Shown here: positions 6,780 through 13,943 of the stretch, piece by piece
Position numbering within the stretch: position 1 is the stretch's first letter
Layout of the letters: each line of letters begins with the position of its first letter
Source of the DNA: a virus
Direction: 5' to 3' (one strand)
IMG/VR virus record: IMGVR_UViG_3300006033_000130
Coordinates: 1-20,307 of that record
Length of the DNA: 20,307 nt
Program-made: the position numbers and the translations under genes
The notes under the pieces: generated by a model
The model's input: only the letters and a program-made list of their open reading frames with translations
The model's database searches: none
Told to the model about the DNA's origin: nothing

Positions 6780-7733
6780 ATGCCCATTACGCTGGCACAG
6801 GCGCAGCAGCTCTCGCAAAGCAAGCTGACGCATTTTGTCATTGACGAGTTCCGGAAATCGGCGCTCCTTGACAAGCTCCCCTTTGACAACACGGCAAAGC
6901 CGCAGGGTGGCGAAACGCTGTCGTACGTCTATAACCGCGTAACCACGCTGCCCACCGCCGCGTCCCGCGCGCTGAACACCGAGTATGAGGCGCAGGAAGC
7001 CGCAACGACCAAACAGGTCGTCGACCTGAAGGTGTTCGGCGGTTCGTTCAAGGTTGACCGCGTGATCGCGGAACACGAACGACAGGTGGTTGAGCATGTG
7101 CAGTTTCAGGTGCAGCAGAAAACCAATGCGACTATCGCGCTGTATCACCACATGTTCATCAACGGCGACTCCGGCATCGGCGATGGTACCGCCTTCGACG
7201 GCATCGACAAGGCGATCACCGGCAGCACGACCGAGCTAATCCCGACCGCGAACATCGACCTCTCCAGCTCCACGGCCATCGACACGAACTGGAAAACGTT
7301 CCTCGACCTGCTCCGCAGGCTCCGCGCGCGGATGGATGCAACACCGACGCTGTACCTGATGAATCAGGACATGTTCGCGGTGTTTCAAAGCGTCATGGAT
7401 CGCGCGGGTGTCAACCTCGCCTCCAAGGAAAACTATGGCTTCGAGGCGCTCCAGTGGGGTCCTTCCATCGTCATGCCGCTGGGCGACAAGCCCGGCACGA
7501 GCAATCCGGTCATCGAGACCGATCAGGACGGCCTGACCAGCATCTATCCGGTGCGGCTTGGCCTTGACGGTGTTCACGGTGTTTCACCGGATGGCAATAC
7601 GCTGGTGAAAACCTATCTGCCGAACATGAGCGCGCCGGGCGCGGTGAAAACAGGCGAAGTCGAGATGGTCGCGGCCATGGCACTCAAAGCATCCCGCTCC
7701 GCGGCGGTGCTGCGCAAGCTGAAGGTCGGGTGA
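6780..7733 (+). CDS. Major capsid protein (HK97 fold)
   Basis: This is the main shell protein; 317 aa, at the short end for the HK97 fold. ATG 6780 follows TATGGAGGT. No N-terminal delta domain precedes the fold, which agrees with a separate scaffold gene upstream. Visible features are an N-terminal arm (MPITLAQAQQLSQSKLTHFV), an E-loop-like region rich in Thr and Ala at about 40-75, a GGSFKVDRV strand (about 83-91), a long spine-type helix with QFQVQQKTNATIALYHH, and a C-terminal domain ending in an Ala-rich strand (EMVAAMALKASRSAAVLRKL). The assignment rests on position directly after the scaffold, length and these segments. The stop overlaps the next gene by GTGA. Confidence 0.9.
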   Translation: MPITLAQAQQLSQSKLTHFVIDEFRKSALLDKLPFDNTAKPQGGETLSYVYNRVTTLPTAASRALNTEYEAQEAATTKQVVDLKVFGGSFKVDRVIAEHERQVVEHVQFQVQQKTNATIALYHHMFINGDSGIGDGTAFDGIDKAITGSTTELIPTANIDLSSSTAIDTNWKTFLDLLRRLRARMDATPTLYLMNQDMFAVFQSVMDRAGVNLASKENYGFEALQWGPSIVMPLGDKPGTSNPVIETDQDGLTSIYPVRLGLDGVHGVSPDGNTLVKTYLPNMSAPGAVKTGEVEMVAAMALKASRSAAVLRKLKVG

Positions 7734-8029
7734 GGAACGTGTATCGCATCAAATCAAACCTCGATGTCAACGGTACCCACTGGGGGCTGGAGTTCCACCA
7801 TGGTGAAGCGACGACCGAACGGGATGACCTCGCCCGCCGCCTGCGCTCGCTTGGCTATCAGGTGGAGGAGCTGAAGAATCCCGCCATCGATAAACCTGCC
7901 GACGAGCTTGATGCAGATCCGGCGACCGATAGCGAGGATGTTATCTCCTGCCCGGTCTGCGGGAAGGAGATCGGCAGCAAGGGCGCACTGACGCGCCACA
8001 TGAACAAGGAACACCCCGAACACAACTAG
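7730..8029 (+). CDS. Small head-module protein, YqbF-like N-terminus plus C2H2 zinc finger
   Basis: This 99-aa protein overlaps the capsid stop (GTGA). GTG 7730 is taken as start; GTG 7739, after GAGGA, is a possible alternative three codons in. Residues about 4-48 (YRIKSNLDVNG, LARRLRSLGYQVEEL) resemble the small YqbF-type domain that often lies between capsid and connector genes. A Pro/Asp-rich linker follows, then a classic zinc finger with C74, C77, H90 and H95 in the spacing Cx2Cx12Hx4H, ending three residues before the stop region. Such fingers bind DNA or protein and are uncommon in phage structural clusters. It could be a minor head protein, a capsid decoration partner or a DNA-contacting factor. 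The motif is certain; the role is not known. Confidence 0.75.
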   Translation: MRNVYRIKSNLDVNGTHWGLEFHHGEATTERDDLARRLRSLGYQVEELKNPAIDKPADELDADPATDSEDVISCPVCGKEIGSKGALTRHMNKEHPEHN

Positions 8030-8045
8030 GAAGGAGAGCTGATGG

Positions 8046-8414
8046 ATGTCGGTCATAGAAACGCTCACGGAAAAAGCGCGCGTGCACCTCGGCGTTGCCG
8101 GGAACGATGCACTGTTGACGCTCACCGTGGAAACCACACTGGATAAGGTATTGGCGGACATTCATCAGCGCAATCTTCCGCGCGAGCTGTACAACACAAC
8201 CGCCGAGATGATTGGCGACGCTTACCGTATGGCGAAGACCGCAAACGGCGAGAATGCGGGCAAGATCGTCGGCAGCATTTCGAGTGTCACAGACAACGGG
8301 CAATCGGTGTCCTATCGCGAAAACCCGTATGCCACCGCGGTGGCGAAAGCCTGCGAGACCGTACTCAAGGACTATGACCGCATGCTGTCGAGATTCAGAA
8401 AGGCGGGTTGGTAG
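8046..8414 (+). CDS. Head-tail connector protein (gp15/gp6-like)
   Basis: This is a helical adaptor that forms a ring under the portal; 122 aa. ATG 8046 follows AAGGAG (8031-8036) with 9-base spacing; an ATG at 8042 is out of frame. The protein is mainly alpha-helical: IETLTEKARVHLG, a central LDKVLADIHQRNLP, then LYNTTAEMIGDAYRMAK, and a C-terminal helix ending YDRMLSRFRKAGW. This layout fits the SPP1 gp15 / HK97 gp6 class. It is followed immediately by the closure protein, whose start codon comes directly after this stop. The call depends strongly on gene order. Confidence 0.75.
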   Translation: MSVIETLTEKARVHLGVAGNDALLTLTVETTLDKVLADIHQRNLPRELYNTTAEMIGDAYRMAKTANGENAGKIVGSISSVTDNGQSVSYRENPYATAVAKACETVLKDYDRMLSRFRKAGW

Positions 8415-8756
8415 ATGAAGATTCCGCAGAGTTTTCTCGATGCGCAGGCGGTGACGTTTTACGACAGGCTCATCACGCTACTGGATATGGTCGAAACCAT
8501 AGATGCGCTCGGCGGCATCACACGCTCGCCCGGCACGGCCGTTTCCATGCACCAATGCAATGTGCAGTATGTGAGCGACAAGCTCACCGTGGAGGAATAC
8601 GGCCTCAAGATCGGTCAGGATATCATCGTGACCGCGGCGGAGCTTCCCATCGGGAAAGGTGATTTCATCCGTTGCGGCGGGATCACGTTTCGCGTGGTCG
8701 AAGCGCCGCGGTACGACGCGTACATCAAACTGCTCGCCAAGCGGGTGGACCCGTGA
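8415..8756 (+). CDS. Head closure / head-tail adaptor (SPP1 gp16-like)
   Basis: This is a small beta-barrel protein that seals the connector and forms the tail docking surface; 113 aa. The ATG at 8415 directly follows the stop of the connector gene. The sequence is rich in beta-strand: DIIVTAAELPIGKGDFIRCGG, then ITFRVVEAPRYDAYIKLLAKRV. The GDFI..GG..FRVVE pattern is common in closure proteins. Two Cys (in QCNV and IRCGG) are present without a clear metal site. It overlaps the next gene by GTGA. Confidence 0.72.
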   Translation: MKIPQSFLDAQAVTFYDRLITLLDMVETIDALGGITRSPGTAVSMHQCNVQYVSDKLTVEEYGLKIGQDIIVTAAELPIGKGDFIRCGGITFRVVEAPRYDAYIKLLAKRVDP

Positions 8757-9271
8757 GCGGCATTACGTTTTCGTGCGATCAACTGCTCAACCGCCTGCGA
8801 CGCATCGATAGCAAGAATACCGCGGCGGAGGTCGTGCGGAACCTGATCGCGCGCGGCCTGAACATCGCAAAGCCGCTCGCGCAGGCAACCAAGAGCGATC
8901 TCGGTGCGGCGATCAAAGCTGATCCGGTACAGACAAATGGAGCTATCGCAAGCGGCGGGTTTGGTGTTCACCATGCACTCGCGCCGTATATCGAGTACGG
9001 CACCGGCCTGCCGGGGCATCAGGGAGCGGTGGCAAACGGCGCGCCGCGTAACCCGGTTGCGGCGGGATTTACCTATACGCTGCAGACGGTGATCCTCTCC
9101 GGCCCGCACGCGGGCGAGATCCGCGATGGCTGGGTCTACTGCAAAGATGGAACGTTCATCCATACGCTCGGACAGCCTGCAAAGCCGTTTCTCTATCCGG
9201 CGCAGGCCGTTTTGGAAAAAGAAGCGGCCGAGATCGCGGGCGTTACCGTGCGCGACAACATCGGGAGGTAG
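8753..9271 (+). CDS. Tail completion / head-tail joining protein, HK97 gp10-like
   Basis: This 172-aa protein starts at GTG 8753 in a GTGA overlap with the closure gene; GGTGG just upstream acts as ribosome site. A longer reading from 8672 would overlap the closure gene and is rejected. It has an N-terminal helix (CDQLLNRLRRID). A family-typical core follows: APYIEYGTGLPGHQG, then GWVYCKDGTFIHTLGQPAKP, with a final FLYPAQAVLEKEAAEIAG helix. APY-EYGTG and GQP--PFLYPA are the recognisable landmarks of HK97 gp10-like proteins, which connect head and tail. The length is normal. The next gene begins five bases downstream, with GGGAGG at 9263-9268. Confidence 0.85.
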   Translation: MSGITFSCDQLLNRLRRIDSKNTAAEVVRNLIARGLNIAKPLAQATKSDLGAAIKADPVQTNGAIASGGFGVHHALAPYIEYGTGLPGHQGAVANGAPRNPVAAGFTYTLQTVILSGPHAGEIRDGWVYCKDGTFIHTLGQPAKPFLYPAQAVLEKEAAEIAGVTVRDNIGR

Positions 9272-9275
9272 CTAG

Positions 9276-9671
9276 GTGAACATCGAACAGCTGATTAAGG
9301 CAATCATCGACGCGATTGCGGGCATAGACTGGTCGCCGGGCACATACCCGCAGCGGCTGAACAACATCCGGCAATCGCCTGCGGGCGCGTGGTCGGTTAC
9401 CACCGGCAGCGGGTTGTCTACCAGTACGCGCCGGATGGCGACCATCGAAACCTCGGTTCAAATCTCCATCTGGACGTCGAGCCCGGCGCTTCGCGCGGCT
9501 TGTAAAAGCGCTGTCATGTCGGCGTTTGCCGCGGTGGGTTTTCTCGCACTGGTGCCATCGGATGCTGAGGTCGTGATCGAAGCAGAAACGACCGCGTATG
9601 TTTCCAGCATGACGTTTCGCGCATGGATCGATACCGCAACCGGATGGGTTTATCAGAATCAACATTCATAA
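9276..9671 (+). CDS. Tail terminator protein (SPP1 gp17-like)
   Basis: This protein probably caps the tail tube and joins it to the head connector; 131 aa. Start GTG 9276 has GGGAGG seven bases upstream. The fold expected of tail terminators, a mixed alpha/beta protein, fits the pattern: an N-terminal helix MNIEQLIKAIIDAIAG, strands in ATIETSVQISIWTSS, a helix SPALRAACKSAVMSAFAAVG, and C-terminal strands VVIEAETTAYVSSMTFRAW. It lies in the expected place between gp10-like and tail tube genes. It shows no strong unique motif, so gene order carries most weight. Confidence 0.7.
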   Translation: MNIEQLIKAIIDAIAGIDWSPGTYPQRLNNIRQSPAGAWSVTTGSGLSTSTRRMATIETSVQISIWTSSPALRAACKSAVMSAFAAVGFLALVPSDAEVVIEAETTAYVSSMTFRAWIDTATGWVYQNQHS

Positions 9672-9686
9672 CGAAGGAGGAATCAT

Positions 9687-10124
9687 ATGCCAGACAGGCT
9701 AGTTTCCATGGGGACGCTGCTCAAGATCAAGGCGAGCGGCGCACCGACATTTACGCAGGTGCCGGACGTAAAGAAGTTCCCCGCGTTCATGGGCTCCGCC
9801 GAGCAGGTGGAGACCTCCTGTATCGAGGACAAGCAAAAGACATATGCGCCCGGCCAATCCGATCCAGGCGATATGGAGTTTACGCATGCCTACACCGGCA
9901 TGCAAACGGGCACCAACTGGGACACGCTGCGCGCGGTACAGCTTGCGGATGCAGTAGCATCCTTTCAGGTGATCTTTCCCGACGGTTCCGGCTTCCAGTG
10001 GGATGCCAAGGTCGCGCTCTCCATGGGCGAGGTTGGCGACGGCAACAGCCCGCTGGAATTCTCCAGTAAGCACTTCCCCATCGGGGAGATCCTGCCGCTC
10101 AGTGAAGCGGGCAGCGCATCCTAA
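9687..10124 (+). CDS. Major tail tube protein
   Basis: This is a tail tube protein of siphovirus type; 145 aa, shorter than many but normal for this family. ATG 9687 is preceded by a strong AAGGAGGA. The sequence is beta-rich with a typical layout: MGTLLKIKASGAP at the start, a loop region with IEDKQKTYAPGQSDPGDME, strands AVASFQVIFPDGSGFQWDAKVALS, and C-terminal FSSKHFPIGEILPL. The GDMEF and SFQVIFPDG segments resemble the core strands of tube proteins. A strong hairpin with a T run (10145-10176) follows, as expected for a gene made in large excess over the next one. Confidence 0.8.
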   Translation: MPDRLVSMGTLLKIKASGAPTFTQVPDVKKFPAFMGSAEQVETSCIEDKQKTYAPGQSDPGDMEFTHAYTGMQTGTNWDTLRAVQLADAVASFQVIFPDGSGFQWDAKVALSMGEVGDGNSPLEFSSKHFPIGEILPLSEAGSAS

Positions 10125-10144
10125 ACAACATAACAGATATTCTT

Positions 10145-10176
10145 CGGAGAGGGCGATACGCTCTCTCCGTATTTTT
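10145..10176 (+). terminator. Attenuator-type terminator after the tail tube gene
   Basis: CGGAGAGGGCG (10145-10155) and CGCTCTCTCCG (10159-10169) form an 11-bp stem with one G-U pair and a three-base ATA loop, then TATTTTT. The next ribosome site, GGGAGG, begins just after the T run, so some read-through must feed the downstream tail genes. Confidence 0.75.
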
Positions 10177-10186
10177 GGGAGGAAAT

Positions 10187-10558
10187 ATGGAAACATCTTT
10201 TGTACTCACGGTTGTAGATGAAGAGCACCGGCTTTCACTGCCGTCGGCTTGGGTGATGGAAGCGGAGAAAAAGCTCGGCGAATCCCTGCTCGCGGCAATG
10301 GACCACATCGACCGCACGAGCGTAATCGCCACCGTCCTTTGGGCAGCCATGCAAAAGCTCGACCACGGCATGACGATGAACAAGGTCACTGCCCTGATCG
10401 ATCGCATGTTGCTAGATGGCTGCGAGTTTGGCGGCGCGACATTTGAGGACTTCTCCATTGAAGTCCGCGTCAAGCTCTACACCCAGCTCATGGTCATCTC
10501 CGGTTTTTTTACGAAGGAGACAGCGCAGACGATGCTGGAGGAATCGGCGAAGAATTAA
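10187..10558 (+). CDS. Tail assembly chaperone, zero-frame product (gpG-like)
   Basis: This chaperone coats the tape measure during tail assembly; 123 aa. ATG 10187 follows GGGAGGAAAT; the in-frame TTG at 10175 is in the terminator T run and is rejected. The protein is mainly helical: WVMEAEKKLGESLLAAMDHID, then VLWAAMQKLDHGMTMNKVTALIDRML, and FSIEVRVKLYTQLMVISGFF. The zero frame ends at TAA 10556-10558. A T7 run (10504-10510) near its 3' end allows a -1 shift into the next open frame, the standard G/GT arrangement of siphophage tails. Position between tail tube and tape measure agrees. Confidence 0.85.
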   Translation: METSFVLTVVDEEHRLSLPSAWVMEAEKKLGESLLAAMDHIDRTSVIATVLWAAMQKLDHGMTMNKVTALIDRMLLDGCEFGGATFEDFSIEVRVKLYTQLMVISGFFTKETAQTMLEESAKN

Positions 10559-10944
10559 CCCGTGAGCCGTACAGCGCGTCAGCGATCCTGCGGGATGTAT
10601 ACGAAGACGCAATCTATGCGGGTATCCGGCCTGCAGAGTTCTGGGAGTTGTCCTACGGCGAGATCAAAGCGTACATCCGCATGTACAACCGACGCGAACA
10701 GGATCGCGCGGAGGAGCAGCGGCTCAAGCAAAAGAGCCTGGTTAGCATCGTCTACCGCACGGCCGCGCTCGTCGGCATCTTTACATGGGAGCCGAAGAAA
10801 GCGCCGACACTGGAAAAGGCGTTTCCGGAGTGGTTTACCGAAGAGCAGCCGACCGTTCCGCTATGGAAGCAGCAGCAGGCAGGCATGGCGGCGTATGTCG
10901 CCGCATATAACCAATCGTATCAGGCAAAACAGAAAGAGAGGTGA
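10187..10944 (+). CDS. Tail assembly chaperone -1 frameshift fusion (gpGT-like)
   Basis: The fused product is 252 aa. The ribosome reads GGT TTT TTT and slips back one base on T TTT TTT (10504-10510), then continues with TAC GAA GGA in the -1 frame to TGA 10942-10944. That frame is open across the whole interval and encodes a plausible T domain: ILRDVYEDAIYAGIRPAEFW, LSYGEIKAYIRMYNRREQ, then a helical C-terminus. The T frame has no good start codon or ribosome site of its own; the first possible start, TTG 10648, is weak. This supports translation by frameshift only. I saw no upstream Shine-Dalgarno-like stimulator and no clearly stable downstream pseudoknot, so efficiency is unknown. Confidence 0.85.
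10504..10510 (+). promoter_or_regulatory. -1 ribosomal frameshift site T TTT TTT
   Basis: Seven T bases are in the correct phase for tandem -1 slippage (GGT TTT TTT ACG in the zero frame). Both P- and A-site tRNAs would re-pair perfectly with TTT. The -1 frame downstream is open for 144 codons. Confidence 0.85.
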
Positions 10945-10949
10945 GCAGC

Positions 10950-13544
10950 ATGGGCCGGGCGACGGAAGAAATCAAGGTTTTGATTACGGGTGACGCATCC
11001 AAGCTCAACCGCGAACTGACGTCGGCCGAAAAAGCCGTGCTGCGCGCCAAGGGTATCGTGCAGAGCGCAGGCGGCGCGGTCAGCGGTTCGAGCAACGCTT
11101 GGACAAAGTACCGCACCACAGCGGTTTCTGAAATGAACAAGGCCATGGAGGGTGTACGTAAAGCGCAGGAAAAAGTGCGCGTCATCCGCGAGCAGGTTCA
11201 GGCCACCACGATGTCGGATAACGATCTGGAGCCGTATATCCAGGCGATGCTCAAGCAGGGCCGGAGCGACGAAAGTATCCAGTCCATGGTGGACGAAATG
11301 CAGCGCCCGAGCCCCGCCCTGCAGCAGAAATATGACGAGGCGAAAGCCGCGCTCGCAGCGTATCAGAAGGCGGCGGACGAGGCCGCACAGAGCGTTCAGT
11401 GGCTCAACCAGAAGGTAGCGGAGAGTGCGCAGGCGGAGCAGGCGCAGCTGGAAGCGGCACGTTCCGCCACCGCGCGCGCGAAGGAGCAGGCAAGAACCGC
11501 GCGGGAAAGCGCGAAGGCACATCGCGAGTCTGAAACATCCTCACGCGCTTCCGGCTCTGGGCTGCTGCGCTTTTCAAGAACTGCCGGATTTGCCATGCTC
11601 GGCGTTGCCTCGCTGTATGCGGGACTGCGCCGCTTAATCACAGCAATGTTGGAAACGGCAAAGGCGGATGCGTCGCTGAGCTCCAGTCTTGGCCAGATCA
11701 AAGGTAATCTGGGCGTTGCGTTTCAGGCTGTCTATCAGGCGGCACTTCCGGCGCTGCGCGCACTGGCGAGCATGCTGGCAACGGCGACGAGCTGTCTGGC
11801 GCAGTTTCTGTCGATGCTGTTCGGCATTTCGTGGGCATCGGCATCCAAAGGCGCTCAAGACTATGCCACGAGCGTCGGCGGCGCGGGAGCGGCCGCTAAA
11901 GCCGCCGCGCAAAACATGATGGCCATCGATGAGCTGAACGTTATGAACGCCCAGGGCGGCGGTGGCGGTGGCAGCGGCGGTATCGAGGCGATCTATCAGG
12001 AACGCGAGATGCCGGAATGGCTCAAGAAGCTTGTCGATTGGCTGAAGCCGGTCACGACCGCCGTTTCAGAGCTGGCAGGCTCGATTAAGGAATTCATCGA
12101 TGGTGTGATCGAAACTGTGAAGCAATCTCCCGCGATGGACGCTCTGGCTCAGGGCCTGATGGATATCCGTGATGCACTCTCGGATGTAGTTCTGTTTTTA
12201 AGCGATCTGTTCAAGGATAAGACCTTCCAGTCGCTCGTGGGAGGCATCATCTCCATCGCGCTGTACACGGTCGGAACGGCGCTTTCGATTGTCGCAAAAG
12301 GGATTCAACTGGTGGTGTCCTTGCTCAAGGGCGACGGCAAGGGCGCGCTGCAGAACTTTGTCGGTATCCTGATCGAGGCGGGCCGATGGGTGAAATCGAT
12401 TCTGATCACGCTTGAGTACGGCTTCAATGCGATCTTTCAGGGCATTGCCCTGGGTGTCAATCTGCTGTATGCGAGCTTCAACGATACCATTCTCAAGTGG
12501 CTCGGCTTTGGCGACGAAGCCGGGCAGATGGCACACGATGCGGTCGCGAACGTTCAGGCGGCGATAGAGCAAAACGGCGCGAAGTATGAGCTGGAACTGG
12601 CTTTGAATGAATCCTCGGCTGACGCGGCGCTTGCCGAAGTGGATCGTTGGTTCGGTGGGGCCGGTGAATCCGCCAGCACTGCAAAAACGGAGATCGAGGC
12701 GTTTGACAAAGAGTTGCAAGCGGCAAAGGGTTCGACGGAGGAGCTGACGCGTTCAGCAACGGATTCCATTGAGGCGTCCTCGAGCGCCATCGCGCAGGCC
12801 CTGCAAAAGACCCCGACCGTTGAGGCAGCGCAGCAGCTCGGTGCGGATCTCATGAAGGGATTCAGCGCAGGCATTTCTGAAAATGCCTCGATGGTCATGG
12901 ACGAGATGACGAGCAGCATCAGCGCGGGCGGCACGTCCATCATTGCGTCGGCTAAGAAGATCGCAGAGGAAGCCAAGGCAAAAGTGCTCGCGATTACAAA
13001 CGATATGATTCGTAGGATCGAGCAGGCGTTTTCCGATCTGTTCGATCAGATCCACTTTGATTTGGCATACTTGCTCGGCGCTATCGTGATCGACATCGCG
13101 TACATGGTCACCGGCATCAACCTCGCGCTTTCAAAGATCAAAACCCAGCTCTCGTTCAAGATCAACGTTGAATATACCTCCTCCGGAGCACCATCTCTGC
13201 CGCTGCCCTCCATTCTGAAAATGGCGCGCGGCGGGATCATCCACGCAGCCGCGGGCGGCGGCGGGTTCACCACAGGTCAGCTCTTCGTCGCACGCGAAGC
13301 GGGGCCGGAGCTGGTCGCGAACCTCGGCGGTGGCAAATCGTCGGTCATGAACAACGACCAGATCGTGGAATCCGTCTCGAGCGGTGTTTATCGCGCGGTC
13401 GTCGAGGCTATGAGCGCGATGCAGTCCGGTGATTCCGGCGATTTCGTGGTCAACGTGGACGGTCGCGAACTGCTGCGCGTGACGCGCAAAGCCGAGCGCG
13501 CGAACGGCTATCGCCTTTCCGGCAATCCGTCGTTCGCGCGATAG
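10950..13544 (+). CDS. Tail tape measure protein
   Basis: This 864-aa protein sets tail length and helps DNA enter the cell. ATG 10950 lies after AGAGAGGTGA; GTG 10941 is too near that site. Residues about 55-200 are a long coiled coil rich in Ala, Glu, Gln and Arg. Hydrophobic segments follow at about 203-228, 265-292 and 430-510. A glycine run occurs at 336-343. Another helical region covers about 520-690, then a Gly/Ala-rich C-terminus with MARGGIIHAAAGGGG and AREAGPELV, both common in tape measures of Gram-positive phages. At roughly 0.15 nm per residue the tail would be about 130 nm, an inference. No peptidase domain was recognised. Confidence 0.93.
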   Translation: MGRATEEIKVLITGDASKLNRELTSAEKAVLRAKGIVQSAGGAVSGSSNAWTKYRTTAVSEMNKAMEGVRKAQEKVRVIREQVQATTMSDNDLEPYIQAMLKQGRSDESIQSMVDEMQRPSPALQQKYDEAKAALAAYQKAADEAAQSVQWLNQKVAESAQAEQAQLEAARSATARAKEQARTARESAKAHRESETSSRASGSGLLRFSRTAGFAMLGVASLYAGLRRLITAMLETAKADASLSSSLGQIKGNLGVAFQAVYQAALPALRALASMLATATSCLAQFLSMLFGISWASASKGAQDYATSVGGAGAAAKAAAQNMMAIDELNVMNAQGGGGGGSGGIEAIYQEREMPEWLKKLVDWLKPVTTAVSELAGSIKEFIDGVIETVKQSPAMDALAQGLMDIRDALSDVVLFLSDLFKDKTFQSLVGGIISIALYTVGTALSIVAKGIQLVVSLLKGDGKGALQNFVGILIEAGRWVKSILITLEYGFNAIFQGIALGVNLLYASFNDTILKWLGFGDEAGQMAHDAVANVQAAIEQNGAKYELELALNESSADAALAEVDRWFGGAGESASTAKTEIEAFDKELQAAKGSTEELTRSATDSIEASSSAIAQALQKTPTVEAAQQLGADLMKGFSAGISENASMVMDEMTSSISAGGTSIIASAKKIAEEAKAKVLAITNDMIRRIEQAFSDLFDQIHFDLAYLLGAIVIDIAYMVTGINLALSKIKTQLSFKINVEYTSSGAPSLPLPSILKMARGGIIHAAAGGGGFTTGQLFVAREAGPELVANLGGGKSSVMNNDQIVESVSSGVYRAVVEAMSAMQSGDSGDFVVNVDGRELLRVTRKAERANGYRLSGNPSFAR

Positions 13545-13553
13545 GAGGCACAC

Positions 13554-13940
13554 ATGGCATATATCCAGACAAAAGAAGGCATCGTCCTGCCCGCTCCGGC
13601 GTTCGGTTCGGGCGGGATTACCATCGCTACCAACGTAGACGGCGGCAGAAACGAGAGCGGCAACTTCATCGGTCAGGTGGTCGGCGACGACAAGCTGAAG
13701 ATCGAGTGCTCATTTGCATATATGGAACCGGTGGCGTTTCAAAACTTCCTCAAGATATGGGATCGCAAGCAGGGCGGCAAATTCGTCAACGAGTTTGTGG
13801 TGTTCGATCCGCGCATCAACGATTTTTGCACCCTGCGCATGTATGTTGGCGACCGCTCCGGCAGGCCGTATCTGGTCAATAGAATCACGTCCCGACCAAC
13901 GTTCTGGGTGGACATCAAAGCGAATCTGATCGAGGTGTAG
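13554..13940 (+). CDS. Small tail protein, DUF6711-like
   Basis: This 128-aa protein lies between tape measure and hub. ATG 13554 follows ATAGGAGGC. It resembles a family of small siphophage tail proteins that I associate with DUF6711: an N-terminal loop TKEGIVLPAPAFGSGG, a central strand-helix LKIECSFAYMEPVAFQNFL, and the C-terminal segment MYVGDRSGRPYLVN followed by FWVDIKANLIEV. The YVGDRS and W-DIK-NLIE pieces are the closest matches to memory. It could serve as a distal tail or tube-hub linker. The family call is moderate; the role is inferred from position. Confidence 0.65.
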   Translation: MAYIQTKEGIVLPAPAFGSGGITIATNVDGGRNESGNFIGQVVGDDKLKIECSFAYMEPVAFQNFLKIWDRKQGGKFVNEFVVFDPRINDFCTLRMYVGDRSGRPYLVNRITSRPTFWVDIKANLIEV

Positions 13941-13943
13941 CAC

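Noticed and set aside
10648-10944. T-frame tail chaperone as an independent gene starting at TTG 10648
   Set aside because: The conserved part of the T domain begins upstream of this codon and the frame is open back to the T7 slip site. Translation by frameshift explains it better.
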